From Plantago ovata (taxonomy: Eukaryota; Streptophyta; Magnoliopsida; Lamiales; Plantaginaceae), in NCBI GenBank assembly GCA_028274465.1, contig CM051458.1, positions 35,166,692-35,230,691 of the forward strand: a stretch of DNA of 64,000 bases, in the 5' to 3' direction. The notes below the pieces were generated by a model. The model saw only the letters and a list, made by a program, of their open reading frames with translations. It searched no databases and was not told where the DNA came from. Position numbers and translations under genes: made by a program. Shown piece after piece: positions 42,197-54,391 of the stretch; positions within the stretch are counted from its first letter, which is position 1, and every line of letters starts with the position of its first letter.

Positions 42197-43408
42197 TGAT
42201 GAACGAGATTGTCAGACTCAATTAATCAAATAAATTTGTTTTTAGCCAAAGGCAATTCACAACTACAACGAAAACCAAGGTACGTAGTGTAGAAGTAAAA
42301 TAACCTCGAGTGTCGATCTCTAAGGACTATAACTAGCTTTATCTAATTTAACTTAAACTATAAACTCAACAAACGACTTAGCACAAATTTTCTTATCAAT
42401 AATAATGGAAGTTAGCGATAGTATGATCATTCAAAGCATCGGGTTAATAAACATGCATGAAGTACTTGAACGTTTGCATAGAAATCTAAGATCATGAATT
42501 GTCCAATGTGTTTCGTTCAATTCAACACTACGAAGATAGAGGGCTTAGATAGATCAAAGAAATAAAGCAATAAGTCAAGTCTAAATCGCGTTACAACCAC
42601 TCATGCATAATTAAGAACCCTAGCTAAGAAATCACATACTATCACCAACGATAGATTTAGCTACTCATAGATAAATTGCAATCAACAAGAATCAAAGCAA
42701 GATTGAATGAAAACATGTTGAAAGAAATAAATAAAAGTAGAAAAATCGTGAGATACAAGTTACCAACGAAGGGCGTCAATCTCCGAAGAATTGCTAACTC
42801 ACAAGCAAGAATTGATAAACAACGAGATCCAATTGCTATGCTTAATCCTCCAAATTGATAAGAAAAAGAGTCTCCTATGCTAAGAATTCCCAGAACAGGC
42901 TCTGGAGAATTTGTCACTCAAACTAATGTGAAAAGGTATGAAAAACGTAGAAAATCAGGCAACTATATATAATGTTCGGAATTGCACGGGGCGAACAGCC
43001 CCAGGTGCCGGGCGATTCGCCTGGTACGGGGCGATTCGCCCCACGTCCCAGGCGATTCTCCTGGGACATCCAGATCAACTTCAGCGAGATTTTATTCTTC
43101 TTTTCCTTTTCGGACTCGGATTTTGCCTTCTAGTAACCTTTAAGCCTTGAAACTCGTCCCCTAGGCCTCAAATCTCATCCGGAACCTTCTAGATACTTCA
43201 CGAATATCCTCGAAACACCAAAACCTCGTCCACTTCATCAATATTGCCCATAAAAACACGTTTTTCACCTAAAACCTGAAAAATGCAACGAAAAGGGAAA
43301 CGTGACACTATTCTAATAAAATGCACTAAAATATAAGCTAAATTAACCTCGAGGATAGCTAAATTGGTGAAAAAGACTCGAATGAAAGTGTAAAATACAC
43401 GTTCATCA
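42197..43408 (-). repeat. 5' LTR of element D
   Basis: 1,212 bp with terminal inverted repeats TGATGAACG/CGTTCATCA. GC palindromes at about 42985-43072 lie immediately upstream (minus direction) of a TATATATAG-like box near 42964-42970. Confidence 0.92.
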
Positions 43409-43836
43409 CTTAGCTAAGGTTCTTAATTATGCATGAGTGGCTTCGCGCGTTTAAGACTTGATTTATTGTTTTATTTCTTTGATCTATCTAAGCCATCTAT
43501 CTTCGTAGTGTTGAATTGAAAGGAACACACAGGACAATTCACGATCATAGATTTCTATACAAACTTCAAGTACTTCGTGCATGATTATTACCCGTTGCTT
43601 TGAATGATCATACTATCGCTAACTTCCATCATATTGATAAGAAAAATCTGTGCTTTGCTTGATTTCCGATTTGTAGTTTAAGTTAAATTAGATAAAGCTA
43701 GTTATAGTCCCTAGAGATCAACACTCGAGGTTATTTTACTTCTACACTACGTGCCTTGGTTTTCGTTGTAGTTGTGAATTGCCTTTGGCTAAAAACAATT
43801 TATTTGATTAATTGAGTCTCACAATCTCGTTCATCA
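43409..43836 (+). repeat. Partial LTR, plus strand
   Basis: Matches the last 430 bp of LTR 44957-46144 and ends in TCGTTCATCA. Element D's LTR abuts it at CTTAG, so D inserted into this LTR. It is followed at 43837 by 3'-region sequence rather than by a primer site, so this LTR was itself an insertion in element E. Confidence 0.82.
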
Positions 43837-46144
43837 ATATGCACTTAGTTAAGCTTGGTAGTCTCGACATCACTTAGCGGTGTTTTCTCTACTGCGGTTC
43901 ACGAAGGCCTTATAACAAGATGATGCATGTTAGAGTCTTGTGGTTGTTTTCCTGTGTAATTATGTACCTAAGAGGCAACAAGTCTTCACCTTGCTTTGAG
44001 ATTGCTAAATGCCTAGGAAGGAGGTAGTATGAGTTTGTGTGATCCTTTGTTTGAAACATATTCTAACGAATAGGTTTGGGGAGGGGGTTATGCTATCATT
44101 ATGACTTATTTTTCGATTTTGAGTTTTGTGAGTTTGTTTTTCTTTTTCGTAAAGTTTGTTCTCTAACCTATTCTTTTGAATAGGTTTGGGGAGGTCGTTT
44201 GTTAGTCATTGTAATTTATTTTTCGTTGTGCTACTGCTGGCTACAAAAAAGAAAAAATAGAAAAAAGAAAAAAAAATCGAAAATTTCCAGGAATCTGGAA
44301 AAGCAAAAAAATAAAAAAAAAGACCCCAAAAAAGCAAAGAAGGGTCCAAAGAAAGTCAAAAAGCAGTTTAGCAAAGTGTTTGTCTCGTTTTTCAATTCTT
44401 TTAATGTTCGTAATCGAGTTGTAAAGTTTGTTTTTTGTTTGTTTGAGTGTCATCTGTTCTAGACCACCCTCGTCCTGCCATTCTGGAAGTGGTGATTAGT
44501 TTATGACTTTGCTTGAGAGATGGGTAGAATAGGGAGCGTGATATTTTAGGGAACCCTCCTTGGTTTGATGAGAGCCAGTATTGGTTCGACCTCTTTGAGG
44601 GAAAGTCTTAACTTGGTGAACAGTAGTAAGTCCTCAGTTTCATAGGCACGAGACAACCATTCGTATTTTAACATGTTTCATTGCGTCGTCACTGACTAGG
44701 TCCAGGTAGAGAATGTTAGGAGAGACTATCTTGTTTAACATAGTGCATATGTGAATGTGTATGAGTCAATCGAGGCATTCTTCAACCAATATCCATGTTA
44801 TGATTTGTATGGTCATTGTTCATAAGATTTTGATAGACTCAATAGATTAGTTCATTTCATTTGGCATGAGACTCCATTTTGTGTGCTGCATTGCTTTTTT
44901 GCATTAGAGTCTAGCTTAGTTGCTTGAGGACAAGCAAAGGTTCAGTTCGGGGAGTTTGATGAACGTGTATTTTACACTTTCATTCGAGTCTTTTTCACCA
45001 ATTTGGCTATCCTCTAGGTTAAGTTAGCTTATATTTAGTGCATTTTATTAGAATAGTGTCACGTTTCCATTTTCTTTGCATTTTTCAGGTTTTACGTGAA
45101 AAACGTACTTTTGGTGGGCAAATATGATGAAGAGAATGAAGTTTTGATGCTTCATGGTCATCCGTGGTGTATCTAGAAGTTTCCATACGAGTTTTGAAGC
45201 CTAGGGGACGAGTTTCAAGGCTTAAAGGTCACTAGAAGGTAAAATCGAGCCCAGAAAGGAAACCAAAACCAAAATCTCGCTGGCCACCGATACTGAAGGT
45301 CCCGGGCGGTTCGCTCCGTGCCAGGCGGTTCGCCTGGCACCGGGGGGCGGTTCGCCCGGGAGGTTTCGACAAGTATATATAGTTTCGCCAATTTAGTTCG
45401 TTTTTCATACCTTTTCACCTTATTTGGAGAGACAAATTCTCCAGAGCTTGTTCTGGGAATTATTAGCATAGAAGACTCGTTTTCTTATTGATTTGGAAGA
45501 TTAAGCATAGAGATTGGACATCGTTGATTCTCAATTTTGCTTGTGAGTTAGCAATTCATCGGAGATTGACAACCTTCGTTGGTAACTTGTATCTCACGAT
45601 TTTTCTGCTTTTATTTATTTCATTCAACATGTTTTCATTCAATCTTGCTTTGATTCTTGTTGATTGCAATTTATCTATGAGTAGCTAAATCTATCGTTGG
45701 TGATAGTATGTGATTTCTTAGCTGGGGTTCTTAATTATGCATGAGTGGCTTCGCGCGTTTAAGACTTGATTTATTGTTTATTTCTTTGATCTATCTAAGT
45801 CATCTATCTTCGTAGTGTTGAATTGAAAGGAACACATAGGACAATTCATGATCATAGATTTCTATATAAACTTCAAGTACTCAATGCATGATTATTACCC
45901 GTTACTTTGAATGATCATACTATCACTAACTTCCATTATATTGATAAGAAAAATCAGTGCTTTGCTTGATTCCTGATTTATAGTTTAAGTTAAATTAGAT
46001 AAAGCTAGTTATAGTCCTTAGAGATCGACACTCGAGGTTATCTTACTTCTACACTACGTGCCTTGGTTTTCGTTGTAGTTGTGAGTTGCATTTGGCTAAA
46101 AACAAATTTATTTGATTATTCGAGTTTGACGATCTCGTTCATCA
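43837..46144 (+). mobile_element. 3' part of Athila-like element E
   Basis: The plus-strand non-coding 3' region (43837-44956) and 3' LTR of a relative of D. No gag remains in the window. It carries two hairpin plus GGGGAGG modules (44054-44077, 44165-44186) and an A-rich purine tract (about 44246-44350). A possible tract GGGGAG lies at 44949-44954 before the LTR. Confidence 0.82.
44957..46144 (+). repeat. 3' LTR of element E
   Basis: 1,188 bp, TGATGAACG to CGTTCATCA. GC palindromes of GGCGGTTCGCC type at 45300-45362 precede TATATATAG at 45374-45382. Confidence 0.92.
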
Positions 46145-46639
46145 AGTTCGAATCCCAGCAAGACCAAAACTATTTTCCTTTCCTCTTTTGGACTTTTAAC
46201 ATATGAACCTCATTCTAAATTGGTTCAAATGCACATTCTAACTTTAATTAAATTAAATCTAATTTAATCTAATTAATCTTTTCTTCTTTTATTAATTAAA
46301 TCCAATTTAATTAATTTACTTTCTAAATAAATTAATTCAGTCAATTGAATTCAATTCAACTTAATTAATTAATTTTATCAAATAGAACATTCTCAATAAT
46401 ATTATATTAAATATTTATCAATCCAGTTGATATTTTATTTAATATAGTAATTAAGTTATAAATCTAATTTTACCTTAATTAATAATTTTCATGAAATGAA
46501 ATGTCCTTAATAATAGTAAATCAAATGCTATCAATCCAATTGACATTTAATTTACTCCAGTGCTTAATAGGGAGAATTATCACGTAGTTGTATGTGACCC
46601 ATAGGCCCTCACATATCAGTCAAATGATCCAATCAAGAT
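46145..46639. other. AT-rich stretch between LTRs, no gene
   Basis: About 495 bp of TTAATTAA-rich sequence with two imperfect copies of a segment around ATCAATCCAGTTGATATTTT (about 46415-46450 and 46530-46560). There is no ORF and no recognisable transposon end. It could be a decayed LTR or intergenic DNA. GTTCGAATCC at 46147 resembles a tRNA B box, but there is no tRNA around it. Confidence 0.5.
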
Positions 46640-47824
46640 TGATGAATGTGTATTTTACACTTTCATTTGAGTCTTTTTTCACCAATTTAGCTATCTTCTA
46701 TGTTAATTTAGCTATATTTTAGTGCATTTTATTAGAATAGTGTCACGTTTCCCTTTAGTTTGTATTTTACAGGTTTTTGGTGAAAACGAGGTTTTCCGGG
46801 CAATTATATTGAAGTAGAAAAGGAATTGGTGTTCCGAAGGCCTAATTGGAGTATCCAGAAGATTCCGGATAGGATTTGAAGTCTAGGGGTCGAATCTGAA
46901 GGCTAGAAGGTCACTAGAAGGCAAAAACCAAGTCCGAAAAGGAAAAGATATCTAAAAACGCGTCGAAAACGCGTTTCAGCCGAAAAAAGCTCCCGGGCGA
47001 ATCGCCCGGGACGTGGGGCGAATCGCCCCACACCAGGCGAATCGCCCGGTCCCCACACCTCCCGAATACCTATATATAGTTGCTAAGTTTTCTCCGTTTT
47101 TCATACTTTTCCAGACCTTTTCTCTCACCTTTCTCATTAGTTTTAGGTAGGAATTCTCCAGAGCCTGTTCTGGGGGTTCTTAGCTTAGGAGATACTTTTT
47201 CTTAGCGTTTTGGAGCTTGTAAGATCGCGATCTTCGGAGATTGACAACCTTCGGTAACATTGTATCTTACAGTTTTTCTATTTATATTTATATATCTTTC
47301 ATCATGTGTTCATTCATTCGTGGTATGATTTCTGTTGATTGCATGACATCTATGAGTAGCTAAACTTCTCGTTGGTGATAATATGTGATTTCTTAGCGAA
47401 GGGTTAATAATTATGCTAATGGCTATATCACGCATTATACCTAGAGTTATTGCTTTATTTCTTTGATCTATCTAAATCTCTATCTTCGTAGTGTTGCATA
47501 ATTACGGAACACAATTGTACAATTCATTAATCAAAGATCTCTATGCAAAACCGAGGAATTTATGCATGATTATTAACCTGCTATGCTTTGAATGACCATA
47601 CTATCACCAATCTCCATTATCCTGTTAAGAAAAACCTTTGCTAAGTTGTCTGTTGATTTATATTCTCAAGTTGGATTAGATAAAGCTAGTTATAGTCCTT
47701 AGAGATCGACACTCGAGGTTATTCTACTGCTACACTACGGTTTTCGTTGTAGTTGTGAATTGCTTTGGCTCAAAACAAATTAATTTGATTAACTAGAATC
47801 TGAGAAGTTCTAAATCGTTCATCA
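46640..47824 (+). repeat. LTR of inverted dimer, left arm
   Basis: 1,185 bp, TGATGAATG to CGTTCATCA. Three GGGCGAATCGCCC-type palindromes (46993-47063) lie just before TATATATAG (47071-47079). Confidence 0.93.
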
Positions 47825-47825
47825 A

Positions 47826-47843
47826 ATTGGCGCCGTTGCCGGG
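47826..47843 (+). other. Primer binding site, left arm
   Basis: TTGGCGCCGTTGCCGGGG, the same Athila-type site as in element D. The mirror copy in the right arm is at about 51654-51671. Confidence 0.88.
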
Positions 47844-48150
47844 GACTATACTCCTTTTTTCTGTTTAGCTTATTTATATTTTCAGCATTCAGTTCCCTAT
47901 AGAAGAACAGGCTCTAGGGGTTTGCTCTCAAGAAATCTCACTTTCTTACCCTATTTCTTCCCCCCTATATTTTTCAGAAAATTCATCTAATCTGATCTCG
48001 GTTACCTTACGTGCTTGCGCTCTCGTAGTTCTCGGTTACATTGTATTTGTTTGCACTCTTTGTGCTTTTCTTTGCTAGTTTTATTTTCTTTTGTGGATTC
48101 TGCTCCTTGGTTTCTTGTTTCCTCCTGTGCAGAAACTAGTTATATGAAGG

Positions 48151-49100
48151 ATGAGTCAACCACCGTTGCCCCGGTATGTGATGCCTCGAGGGCCTTGCAT
48201 AACATTGGATGACGATTGCAGGAATTATGACCTTGATCCTTCGTACTACTCCATTCTCTCCACGTTTTCAATGGGTGATGATCCAAGAGGGTTCTTAGAC
48301 ACGTACGAGGAAGGTGTATTGAGGATACCTCGTGAGAATGAGGAGGGGGTTATCTTATCACATGAGAAACTTTGTATGAGAGGATTTATGGGAGCCTTGA
48401 AAGGGTACGCTCGAAGATGGCTCAGAATCCCGCCGGAAGAATCGTTGCGCACTTGGGGTGAAGTAACCAGCAAGTTTCTAGAACATTGGGATAGGGACTC
48501 ACCTCCCGGGACAAGGGCATGGACGACTCGCTTCAGTAGTCAGCCACCAGAAATGACATTGCCGATGAAGAGGAATGTGGAGAAGAATCCATTGATGAAG
48601 TCTCCTCAGTGCTTAGCTTGGATTCCACGTCCTTACTTGCGGATGTCGAAGTTGATGGTCAAGAGGAAGTCGTGGAGGAAGTAATAACTGAATCCATTGC
48701 TTCACTTGAGTCAAAAGGTGATGGCGTGAGTTGTGTTGAGGTCGAGGAGCCAATCTCTGAAGATTTTGGTGTATTTGAATCAATTGCGGCAGATACTCTT
48801 GATCTTGACTCCTACGTTCTTGTCCATGCACCCACCTATGAGTCCCAAAGGAGTTTTGATCCTCTTTACTCTTTTTATTTTCCATCTGATTCCCTTAGTT
48901 ATTTTTTAGATTTTGTTTTTCTTGGTTTTGTTAGTTTTAGTTTTCAGGGAATCATGGACTTGCTTGAGCAGATACGAAGAGGAGCCAAGGATGGTTCCCA
49001 AGATGCGAGGAGTAATGGAACGGATGCACAAGAATCGTTTCCATTTGATAATGGATATCATTAGTGGTAATGATCTCCTGTCTGACATGTGGAGGGACTA
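48151..49100 (+). pseudogene. Short gag-like gene, left arm
   Basis: Begins MSQPPLPRYVMPRGPCITLDD. It has a gag-like core (GDDPRGFLDTYEEGV, GFMGALKGYARRWLRIPPEE, WGEVTSKFLEHWDRD) matching the capsid pattern of a long helix followed by a WL..P motif. An acidic tail follows. There is no zinc knuckle and no protease or pol. Shared with the right arm and with element F. It may form or join particles built by an autonomous relative. Broken, few breaks. Confidence 0.72.
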
Positions 49101-49727
49101 TTAGGGGATTTCAATCCCGATAATTAGTCTTTTCACATGTCCGCTCTCAGCCGACCGAGGCCAAACCGTTCGGTAACATCTAGTATCACTTTTTATTTAC
49201 TCATTCTCTTTTGCTAGGGACTAGCTTAAGTTTCATGAGGGGGATAGAATGTGAACCATGATGTTAAGTATTGTTTGGCTTTGTGATGTTGACTATGGTA
49301 TCTTGTTTTTGTTTGCATTTGCACGTTTACCGCTTTCTTAGTTTTTAGTTGCATACACTACATTCATCCTAGGATAGTCTTGCATGTTTTATGTGGAGTT
49401 TATTGCCAAATTTTTTATTGGTTAGATTAACTGATTATGACATTAATCGTATGCTTCATCTCTATGAATTTGTTTGAGGTTTTTCTCGCTTGGCTTGTCA
49501 CATTTATGTATTGCACTTAGTTAAGCTTGATAGTCTCGACATCACTTAGTGGTGTTTTCTCTACTGCGGTTCACGAAGGCCTTTATAATAGGATGATGCA
49601 TGTTAGGGTCTTATGGTTGTTTTCCCGAGTAATTATGTACCTAAGAGGCAACAAGTCTTCACCTTGCTTTGAGATTGCTAAATGCCTATGAAGGAGGTAG
49701 TGTGAGATTGTGTGATCCTTTGTTTGC
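49101..49727 (+). other. Non-coding 3' region, left arm
   Basis: No ORF supported. It contains the stretch homologous to the copia B target site (TAGTCTCGACATCACTTAG) and ends at a CCTATTC half-hairpin at the dimer centre. Confidence 0.75.
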
Positions 49728-49750
49728 AACCTATTCTTCCTAGGCATTTA
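49728..49750. other. Centre of the inverted dimer
   Basis: A 23-nt spacer between TGTTTGC (49721-49727) and GCAAACA (49751-49757). It contains CCTATTC, which in element E is the left arm of a conserved hairpin CCTATTC-TTTT-GAATAGG. Confidence 0.8.
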
Positions 49751-50366
49751 GCAAACAAAGAATCACACAATCTCACACTACCTCCTTCCTAGGCATTTAG
49801 CAATCTCAAAGCAAGGTGAAGGCTTGTTGCCTCTTAGGTACATAATTACTCGGGAAAACAACCATAAGACCCTAACATGCATCATCCTATTATAACGGCC
49901 TTCGTGAACCGCAGTAGAGAAAACACCACTAAGTGATGTCGAGACTACCAAGCCTAACTAAGTGCAATACATAAATATGACAAGCCAAGCGAGAAAAACC
50001 TCAAACAAATTCATAGAGATGAAGCATATGATTAATGGCATAATTAGTTAATCTACCCAATAAAAAAGTTCAAAAAATTTGGCAATAAACTCCATATAAA
50101 ACATGCAAGACTATACTAGGATGAATGTAGTGTATGCAACTAAAAACTAAGAAAGCGTTAAACGTGCAAATGCAAAAAAAATAAAAAACAAGATACCATA
50201 CTCAACATCACAAAGCCAAACAATACTTAACATCATGGTTCACATCCCATCCCCCTCATGAAACTTAAGCTAGTCCCTAGCAAAAGAGAATGAGTAAATA
50301 AAAAGTGATACTAGATGTTACCGAACGGTTTGGCCTCGGTTGGCTGAGAGTGGACATGTGAAAAGA
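49751..50366 (-). other. Non-coding 3' region, right arm
   Basis: Mirror of 49101-49727. No ORF supported. Confidence 0.75.
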
Positions 50367-51344
50367 CTAATTATCGGGATCGTAATCCCCATAATAGTCC
50401 CTCCACATGTCAGACAGGAGATCATTACCACTAATGTTATCCATTATCAAATGGAAACGAATCTTGTGCATCCGTTCCGTTACTCCTCGCATCTTGGGAA
50501 CCATCCTTGGCTCCTCTCCGTATCTGCTCAAGCAAGTCCACGATTCCCTGAAAATTAAAATTAACAAAACCAAGAAAAACAAAATCTAAAAAATAACTAA
50601 GGGAATTAGATGGAAATAAAAAGAGAAAAAAGGATCAAAACTCCTTTGGAACTCATAGGTGGGCGCATGGACCAGAACGTATGAGTCAAGATCAAGAGTA
50701 TCTGCCGCAATTGATTTAGAGACACCAAAATCTTCAGAGATTGGCTCCTCGACCTCAACACAACTCACGCCATCACCTTCTGACTCAAGTGAAGCAATGG
50801 ATTAAATTATCACCTCCTCCACGACTTACTTTTGACCAACAACCTCGACATCCACAAGTAAGGACGTGGAATCCAAGCTAAGCACTGAGGAGACTTCATC
50901 AATGGATTCTTCTCCACATTCCTCTTCATCGACAATGTCGATTTCTGGTGGCTGACTACTGAAGCGAGACGTCCATGCCCTTGTCCCGGGAGGTGAGTCC
51001 CTATCCCAATGTTCCAGAAACTTGTTGGTTACTTCACCCCAATTGCGCAACGATTCTTCCGGCGGGATAATAAGCCATCTTCGAGTGTACCCTTTCAAGG
51101 CTCCCATAAATCCTCTCATACAAAGTTGCTCATGTGATAAGATAACCCCCTCCTCATTCTCACGAGGTATCCTCAACACACCCTCCTCGTACGTGTCTAA
51201 GAACCCTCTTGGATCATCACCCATTGAAAACGTGGAGAGAATGGAGTAGTACGAAGGATCAAGGTCATAATTCCTGCAATCGTCATCCAATGTTATGCAA
51301 GGCCCTCGAGGCATCACATACTGGGGTAACGGTGGTTGACTCAT
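50367..51344 (-). pseudogene. Short gag-like gene, right arm
   Basis: Mirror copy of the left-arm gene: MSQPPLPQYVMPRGPCITLDD, GFMGALKGYTRRWLIIPPEE, NKFLEHWDRD. It differs from the left arm at scattered sites, so the dimer is not a fresh assembly artefact of one copy. Broken, few breaks. Confidence 0.72.
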
Positions 51345-51672
51345 CCTTCATATAACTAGTTTCTGCACAGGAGGAAACAAGAAACCAAGGAGCAGAATCC
51401 ACAAAATAAAAACAAAAACTCGCAAAGAAAAGCACAAAGAGTGCAAACAAACACAATGTAACCGAGAACTACGAGAGCGCAAGCACGTAAGGTAACCAAG
51501 ATCAGATTAGATGAATTTTCTGAAAAATATAGGGGGGAAGAAATATGGTAAGAAAGTGAGATTTCTTGAGAGAAAACCCCCAGAGCCTGTTCTTCTGTAG
51601 GGAACTAAATGCTGAAAATATAAATAAGCTAAAAAGAAAAAAGGAGTATAGTCCCTGGCAACGGCGCCAATT

Positions 51673-52870
51673 TGATGAACTGGTTTAGAACTTGTCAGAT
51701 TCTAGTTAATCAAATAAATGTGTATTAAGTCAAAGGCAATTCACAACTACAACGAAAACCGTAGTGTAGCAGTAAACCTCGAGTGTCGATCTCTAAGTAC
51801 TATAACTAGCTTTATCTAATCCAACTTAAGAATATAAATCAACAGACGACTTAGCAAAGGTTTTTCTTAACAGATAATGGAGATTGGTGATAGTATGGTC
51901 ATTCAAAGCATAGCAGGTTAATAATCATGCATAAATTCCCCGGTTTTGCATAGATATATTTGATCAATGAATAGTCCAATTGTGTTCCGTAATTATTCAA
52001 CACTACGAAGACAGAGATTTAGATAGATCAAAGAAATAAAGCAATAACTCTAGGTATAATGCGCGATATAGTCATTAGCATAATTATTAACCCTTCGCTA
52101 AGAAATCACATACTATCACCAACGAGAAGGTTAGCTACTCATAGAGGTCATGCAATCAACAAAAATCATACCACGAATGAATGAAACATGATGAAAGATA
52201 TATAAATATAAATAGAAAAACTCTAAGATACAATGTTACCGAAGGTTGTCAATCTCAGAAGAATCACGATCTTACAAGCTCCAAAACGCTAAGAAAAAGT
52301 ATCTCCTAAGCTAAGAACCCCCAGAACAGGCTCTAGAGAATTCCTACCTAAAACTAATGAGAAAGGTGAGAGAAAAGGTCTAGAAAAGTATGAAAAACGG
52401 AGAAAACTGAGTAACTATATGTAGGCATTAGGCAGGTGTGGGGCGAAGGGCCCCACACACCGGGCGATTCGCCTGGTGTGGGGTGATTCGCCCCACACCC
52501 CGGGCGACTCGCCCGGGAGCTTTTTTCGGCTCAAACGCGTTTTCGACGCGTTTTTGGATATATTTTCCTTTTTGGACTCGGTTTTTGCCTTCTAGTGACC
52601 TTCTAGCCTTCAGATTCGACCTCTAGACTTCAAATCCTATCCAGAATCTTCTGGATACTCCAATTAGGCCTTCGGAACACCAATTCCTTGTCTACTTCAA
52701 TATAATTGCCCGGAAAACCTCGTTTTTCACCCAAAACCTGTAAAATACAAACTAAAGGGAAACGTGACATTATTCTAATAAAATGCACTAAAATATAGCT
52801 AAATTAACATAGAGGATAGCTAAAATAGGTAAAAAAGACTCAAATGAAAGTGTAAAATACACATTCATCA
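51673..52870 (-). repeat. LTR of inverted dimer, right arm
   Basis: 1,198 bp, ends TGATGAAC and ATTCATCA in plus reading. The GC palindrome cluster is at 52436-52523, upstream (minus direction) of a weaker TATA-like site near 52420. Confidence 0.93.
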
Positions 52871-52989
52871 CACCACGACCACCCTAAGGAAGATGGGCAT
52901 CGAAAGGGAAGGAATGACGGGGATTTCGACGGAACTATCTGGCTTCGGGGTGCGGTAGTTAAACCTCTGGGATCCATTTGGCTACTCAC

Positions 52990-54367
52990 ATCCCTTGGTA
53001 CCAAACCCGCTCGAGTGACCCACCTTTGCCAGTAGATTGTTGTCGATGCACCCATGGGCTACAACGTCCTGTTCGGACGCCCCGGGCTCAACCAATTTCA
53101 AGCGGTGGCCTCCACCTTTCATCTCAAACTAAAATTCCCAACCGAGAATGGGGTAGGAGAAGCATATGAAGATCCGAAAGAAGCATGGGAGTGCTACTGC
53201 GCATCGACCCGACTGGAGAAACCAAGACCCAACCTTGTCGACAGAGCGGTCGAAAGTGAGGCCCCATCGAAACGGCAATGTATGATCATAGGCGAAGACC
53301 TCTTCGACTTCCCTATCAACCAATCTTAGGGGATCGATTAGCACCATCTCCGAGATAAAGGATTTGCCATTGTTCGAAGGGGATGACCAATGAACCACCA
53401 AAATCGCCGCCGATCTGCCCGAAGAACTAGAAATGGCCCTCTCTATTTTCCTCAAGAAAAATTCGGACGTCTTCGCGTGGGGGACCGTCGATCTTCGAGG
53501 TATCAGCCCCCACGTTATGGTTCATAGACTCAACGTCATCCCCAAAGCCAAGCCGATCAGCCAGAAGCAAAGGAATTTTTGCCGCGAGAAGAACTTGATA
53601 ATAGATGAAGAGATAGCAAAGCTCCTAAAGGTGGGACATATTAGGCCTATGAAATTCTCCGATTGGCTTTGTAACTTCATCCTCGTTAGTAAAGGTAAAG
53701 GCAAATGGAGGATGAGCAACGACTTCACCGACCTCAACAAACACTGTCCTCGAGACCCTATCCACTACCCCGGATCGACCAACTAGTCGATTCACAAAAA
53801 GGGTGATCTTTTTCCTCCATTGATCAAGAATTTCGATTTTCGGGAAGTATCATGATCATCCAAGGGGCCGAACAACTGAGCTTCATGGACGCTTTCCAAG
53901 GTTACTACCAGGTCCCCATGGCTCGAGAGGACGTTGACAAAACCGCCTTCGTCACACACTCGGGTGTATACTCATTTCGAGTTATGCCCTGCGGTCTAAG
54001 AAATGCGGGGGCAACCTACCAACGTTTGGTCAACATGATGTTCGAGGAAGAGATTGGTTCGACCATGGAGGTGTACGTCGACGACATGCTCGTAAAGAGC
54101 CTCGAAGCCAAGGATCACGTCCAAAACATGGGAAAGTGCTTCGACATCTTGAGAAAGTTCGGAATGAAACTCAACCCCGCCAAGTGCACATTCGGGGTCA
54201 AAGGAGGAAAGTTCTTAGGCTACATGGTGACCCAGATGGGGATCGAAGCCAATCCCGACAAGATAAAAGCCATACTAGATTTCCCAAGCCCAAGGAACAT
54301 CAATGAAGTCCAAAAGCTTGTAGGCCGTATCATCACCCTCAGCCGTTTCATCTCTACGTCGGGATAG
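52990..54367 (+). pseudogene. Element G protease end and reverse transcriptase (broken)
   Basis: The protease tail has YNVLFGRPGLNQFQAVAS and HLKLKFPTENGVG (about 53054-53170). RT follows with [63 protein letters not shown] and the catalytic box YVDDMLVKS (near 54075). VYVDDMLVKS and the spacing to FLGYMVTQMGIEANPDK fit the Tat lineage. Broken in several places. Confidence 0.9.
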
Positions 54368-54391
54368 AAAAGCCTCCCTTGCTTCAAAGTC

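Larger units (their letters stand above)
38065..43408 (-). mobile_element. Athila-like Ty3/gypsy element D, gag-protease only
   Basis: A minus-strand element: 5' LTR 42197-43408, Athila-type primer site, gag and protease (40346-41978), then non-coding 3' region down to 38065. It is interrupted by a solo LTR (38261-39553) and by copia B, and reappears only as 9547-9574. RT, RNase H and integrase are not seen, so it is non-autonomous or reduced. Its 3' LTR is not in the window. Broken, several breaks. Confidence 0.82.
46640..52870. mobile_element. Inverted dimer of a gag-only Athila-like element
   Basis: The left arm (plus) is LTR, primer site, gag-like gene and 3' region. The right arm (minus) repeats the same parts in mirror order. 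The arms are about 3.1 kb each and meet at 49728-49750. Neither arm has a second LTR of its own. The flanks (AAGAT and CACCA) show no target duplication. The arms look alike at roughly 96-97% by eye. Broken, few breaks per arm. Confidence 0.88.

Noticed and set aside
46146-46160. tRNA or SINE B box (GTTCGAATCC)
   Set aside because: No matching A box, acceptor stem or cloverleaf around it, and no SINE tail.
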